Below are positions 7,518 to 9,859 of a DNA stretch of 9,859 nt, piece after piece (the first letter of the stretch is position 1; every line of letters starts with the position of its first letter). Source of the DNA: an uncultured Burkholderiaceae bacterium (GTDB lineage: Bacteria > Pseudomonadota > Gammaproteobacteria > Burkholderiales > Burkholderiaceae); contig CALMPB010000335.1 in assembly GCA_937871985.1 (NCBI GenBank), positions 1-9,859 on the forward strand, given 5' to 3'. The notes beneath the pieces were generated by a model. It was not told the DNA's origin. It saw nothing but the letters and a program-made list of their open reading frames with translations, and made no database searches. A program made the position numbers and the translations under genes.

Positions 7518-9859
7518 TCTGACCGCCGTCCAAGATGCTCTCCAGAGTCGACTCGCCTCCCAACGGGTCGTGTTCTGGTACGACCCCACCGAGGAGTACA
7601 CCGCCGACCTCGATGCGCTCGAACTCGGCGCGGTCAACGTCATCCGCGTCCAGGACGACGAGTTCGGCGTGAAGAGCATGATCCTCGCCGATCACAACAG
7701 CAAACACCTTGTCTACCGCTCCGGCGACATCCCCCACGGAACGGCGAACTGGCTGCTCGATCTCGAACTCGCCTACGGCGTCTTCACCGCCGACAAAACC
7801 TCCATGATCCAGCAAGAGCTTGGCCTCAACGATCCGGCCCTGCTCCCGGTGATTGAGGAGCACCAAAAGTTCTTCGCCGCAAATAGTCGCAAGCAGGCGC
7901 TAGAGAAGCTCCTGAACGACGGCGACGACGCGGCGCTCCTCCGCGCCAAAATGAGCCAGGTGCTCGTAAAGGCATCGGGCAACAAGCTGACCGACATCGT
8001 GCGCGAACTCCTGGTCGAGAACTCAGCGGGGAAGAGCGCCAAGTTCGACGATCTCGTCACCTTTGGCCTTGCCCAGTTCTTCTGGGATGGGCTCGCGAGC
8101 ATTTACAAGTACGTGAGCACAACGCCGACGATCGACGACTTCGTCCTGTGGATGTTCAGCCGTGCGATCGAGGACTTCGCGTCGAGCACGCCGGACGAGT
8201 TCCGCAATATCCGCAGCGACTTCAACGCTTTGCGCTATGACGTTCGCACCCAGGACGTGATGACGGCACTTGCTTCGCGTGCCTCCGATGCGCTCGACGT
8301 GAGGTCAAAGATCGAGCAGCGTGATTATCGCGAGCTGGCCGGTATGACGGTCTTCGAGGAGATTGACCGCAAGGTGATCGTGGATCTCGCCGCCGCCGTC
8401 GCCGCCCAGTCGGTGACTCCCCGTGAGGTCGCTGATACTGTTCGGCAGCGCCAGCACAGCCTTTGGAGCGCCAAGTACACCAAGCTCTACAAGGCCATTC
8501 AGAGCGCATCCGAGCTGCTCGCTGAGATCGCTGCGCTGCCGCACGCCATCGCCTCAGCCGGTGTTGGGCTGGAGAAGTACCAGTCAGACTGGTTCCGCAT
8601 CGACCAGCATTACCGCTGGTTCACCTACGCCCACCAGACCGCCGACTTCCAAAAGCCGCTCGAAGCGCTCAAAGTTGAGGTCGATAAGCAGTATGCCAAC
8701 AAGTACCTCTACGACTTCGGGGGTCACTGGCAGCAGGCTCTTGAGCCTCTGAGCGAGTGGAAGTCCGCTGCTCTCGCCCCGCAGGCAAAGTTCTTCGACC
8801 GGCACGTCGCTCCCGTCGTCAAAGACGGGCGCACCAAGGCGGTCGTGATCATCTCCGACGGTTTGCGTTACGAGGTCGCCGAAGAACTCGCGTCGATGAT
8901 TCGCGGCGAGAACCGATTCGACGCCTCACTCTCGGCCGTGCTCGGCTCACTGCCGAGTTACACCCAGCTCGGTATGGCGTCGCTGCTGCCGCAGTCAAGC
9001 CTAGAACTCGACCCCGAGGGTCTGCCGGTGCTGGCGGACGGGAAGCCGACGAACGGAACCGCGAACCGCGACAAGGTCCTGCAAGGGGTCAAGGGGCATG
9101 CGATCACGGCCGCCCAGGTTTTGGCAATGCCGGGGAGCGAACTTCGTGAGCTGTACACGAAGCACCAGATCTTCTACGTCTACCACGACCGCATCGATGC
9201 CGCGGGGGACAAGGCCCCGACCGAGCGAACCGTCTTCGAGGCCGCCGAGGAAACCCTTCGTGAGCTGCTGCTGCTCGTGAAGAAGTGGACCAACGCGAAC
9301 GCGACGAACATTCTCATCACCGCTGACCATGGGTTCCTTTACCAGGACATCCCGCTGGAGCAGGCGTACTACGTCTCGGAGAATCCGCAGGGTGACGCGG
9401 TCACCAAGACCAACCGCCGCTACGTACTCGGCCGGTCGCTGAAGCCGTCGCCGTCCTTCATGACGTTCACTTCGGCCCAGGCTGGGCTCGTGGGAGACAT
9501 CGATATTCAGATTCCCAAGTCGATCCACCGTATCCCGCAACCCGGTGCTGGCACACGCTACGTCCACGGCGGCGCATCTCTCCAAGAGATCGTCGTCCCG
9601 GTGATCACGGTCAACAAGAAGCGTAAGAGCGATGTCCGTCTAGTCAACGTCGACCTCATGCCCGAGACCGACAAGATCACAACCGGGCAGCTCGCGGTCA
9701 AGCTGCTCCAGCGCGAGGCCGTCACGGACAAGATCCAACCGCGCCAGGTCCGCCTCGGTCTCTACGTCGGCGACACGCTGATCTCCGACCTGCCCGTCCT
9801 CAGCTTCGATTGTCAGTCTGTTTTATGCCCGATCTCGCAAGGATGGGGTAGTCCTGGCC
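7510..9859 (+). CDS. pglZ: PglZ, BREX-1 alkaline-phosphatase-fold protein, 3' end lost or replaced
   Basis: The gene opens with GTG at 7510 and reads without a stop to the window end. The N-terminal stretch VVFWYDPTEEY at 20-30 is a BREX PglZ signature. The PglZ domain of the alkaline phosphatase superfamily follows: VVIISDGLRYE at 445-455 (likely metal ligand D450), LPSYTQLGMASLLP from 481 (T485 is a candidate nucleophile), YHDRID at 558-563, ITADHGF at 603-609 (likely ligands D606, H607), and YVHGGASLQE at 684-693 (likely ligand H686). In BREX, PglZ is a core partner of PglX; it has the phosphatase fold, but its cellular substrate is not known to me. Family resemblance runs through LPVLSFD, ending at residue 767 (base 9810). 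The following 16 codons contain TTA, two TGC/TGT cysteines and no PglZ-like sequence, where the family normally continues for roughly 60-100 more residues starting with a serine/threonine-rich turn. So the gene is either interrupted at 9810/9811 or joined to foreign sequence there. It overlaps pglX by 8 bases and is probably translationally coupled. Confidence 0.9.
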   Translation, partial: MTDLTAVQDALQSRLASQRVVFWYDPTEEYTADLDALELGAVNVIRVQDDEFGVKSMILADHNSKHLVYRSGDIPHGTANWLLDLELAYGVFTADKTSMIQQELGLNDPALLPVIEEHQKFFAANSRKQALEKLLNDGDDAALLRAKMSQVLVKASGNKLTDIVRELLVENSAGKSAKFDDLVTFGLAQFFWDGLASIYKYVSTTPTIDDFVLWMFSRAIEDFASSTPDEFRNIRSDFNALRYDVRTQDVMTALASRASDALDVRSKIEQRDYRELAGMTVFEEIDRKVIVDLAAAVAAQSVTPREVADTVRQRQHSLWSAKYTKLYKAIQSASELLAEIAALPHAIASAGVGLEKYQSDWFRIDQHYRWFTYAHQTADFQKPLEALKVEVDKQYANKYLYDFGGHWQQALEPLSEWKSAALAPQAKFFDRHVAPVVKDGRTKAVVIISDGLRYEVAEELASMIRGENRFDASLSAVLGSLPSYTQLGMASLLPQSSLELDPEGLPVLADGKPTNGTANRDKVLQGVKGHAITAAQVLAMPGSELRELYTKHQIFYVYHDRIDAAGDKAPTERTVFEAAEETLRELLLLVKKWTNANATNILITADHGFLYQDIPLEQAYYVSENPQGDAVTKTNRRYVLGRSLKPSPSFMTFTSAQAGLVGDIDIQIPKSIHRIPQPGAGTRYVHGGASLQEIVVPVITVNKKRKSDVRLVNVDLMPETDKITTGQLAVKLLQREAVTDKIQPRQVRLGLYVGDTLISDLPVLSFDCQSVLCPISQGWGSPG
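9811..9859. mobile_element. Possible end of an inserted element within pglZ (unconfirmed)
   Basis: After GAT at 9808-9810 the sequence changes character: it begins TGTCAGTCTGTTTTATGCCC, with an AT-rich run and rare codons if read in the pglZ frame. Many insertion sequences (IS3, IS21 and IS481 families among others) start with TG or TGT, and an insertion would explain the sudden loss of PglZ similarity. Only 49 bases are visible, with no transposase, no second inverted repeat and no target duplication, so family and orientation cannot be given. A programmed inversion, a deletion join or a chimeric contig end would look the same. Confidence 0.35.

Noticed and set aside
3..9810. A classical Pgl (BREX type 2) locus or a stand-alone type IIG restriction-modification enzyme
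   Set aside because: BrxB and a BrxC of type 1 form directly precede pglX and no PglW or PglY is present in this stretch. PglX shows no nuclease motif I can see, and its neighbours are the type 1 set.
1..9859. CRISPR arrays, tRNA or rRNA genes, terminators
   Set aside because: Coding sequence covers essentially every base; no regular repeats, cloverleaf-like segment or GC hairpin with a T tract was seen between genes.

Overview
The window is the core of a type 1 BREX (bacteriophage exclusion) phage-defence operon, read entirely on the + strand: a 5'-truncated brxB, complete brxC, complete pglX, and a pglZ that is intact up to about residue 767. The genes sit in the canonical BREX-1 order. 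brxA would be expected just upstream and brxL just downstream, but neither lies within the window. Hand-counted stretches are mostly about 60-62% G+C with C/G-ending codons and Shine-Dalgarno sites of the GGAGG type. That fits a high-GC host, plausibly an actinobacterium, but nothing seen fixes the taxon.

Layout: brxB ends at 521. After 4 bases comes brxC (526-4008, AAA+-type P-loop ATPase, 1160 aa). The brxC stop and pglX start share one base (TGATG at 4006-4010). pglX (4008-7517, adenine-N6 DNA methyltransferase, 1169 aa) overlaps pglZ by 8 bases, and pglZ starts with GTG at 7510 behind a strong ribosome binding site. No intergenic gap exceeds 4 bases, so there is no room for internal promoters or terminators between genes, and the four genes are almost certainly one transcript with coupled translation.

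How they work together: PglX supplies the sequence-specific methyl mark on host DNA. BrxB, BrxC and PglZ are partners that, in studied BREX-1 systems, are needed for methylation and/or exclusion of unmethylated phage DNA.

Two local features stand out. The part of pglX expected to hold the target recognition region (about 6121-6780) is lower in G+C than its surroundings, suggesting exchange of specificity. At about 9811 the reading stops resembling PglZ and turns into a base composition unlike the gene, beginning TGT. This may be the end of an inserted mobile element, a rearrangement, or an assembly join. If real, it cuts pglZ before its natural C-terminus and could silence the system. The system itself is known; I found no evidence of an undescribed one.
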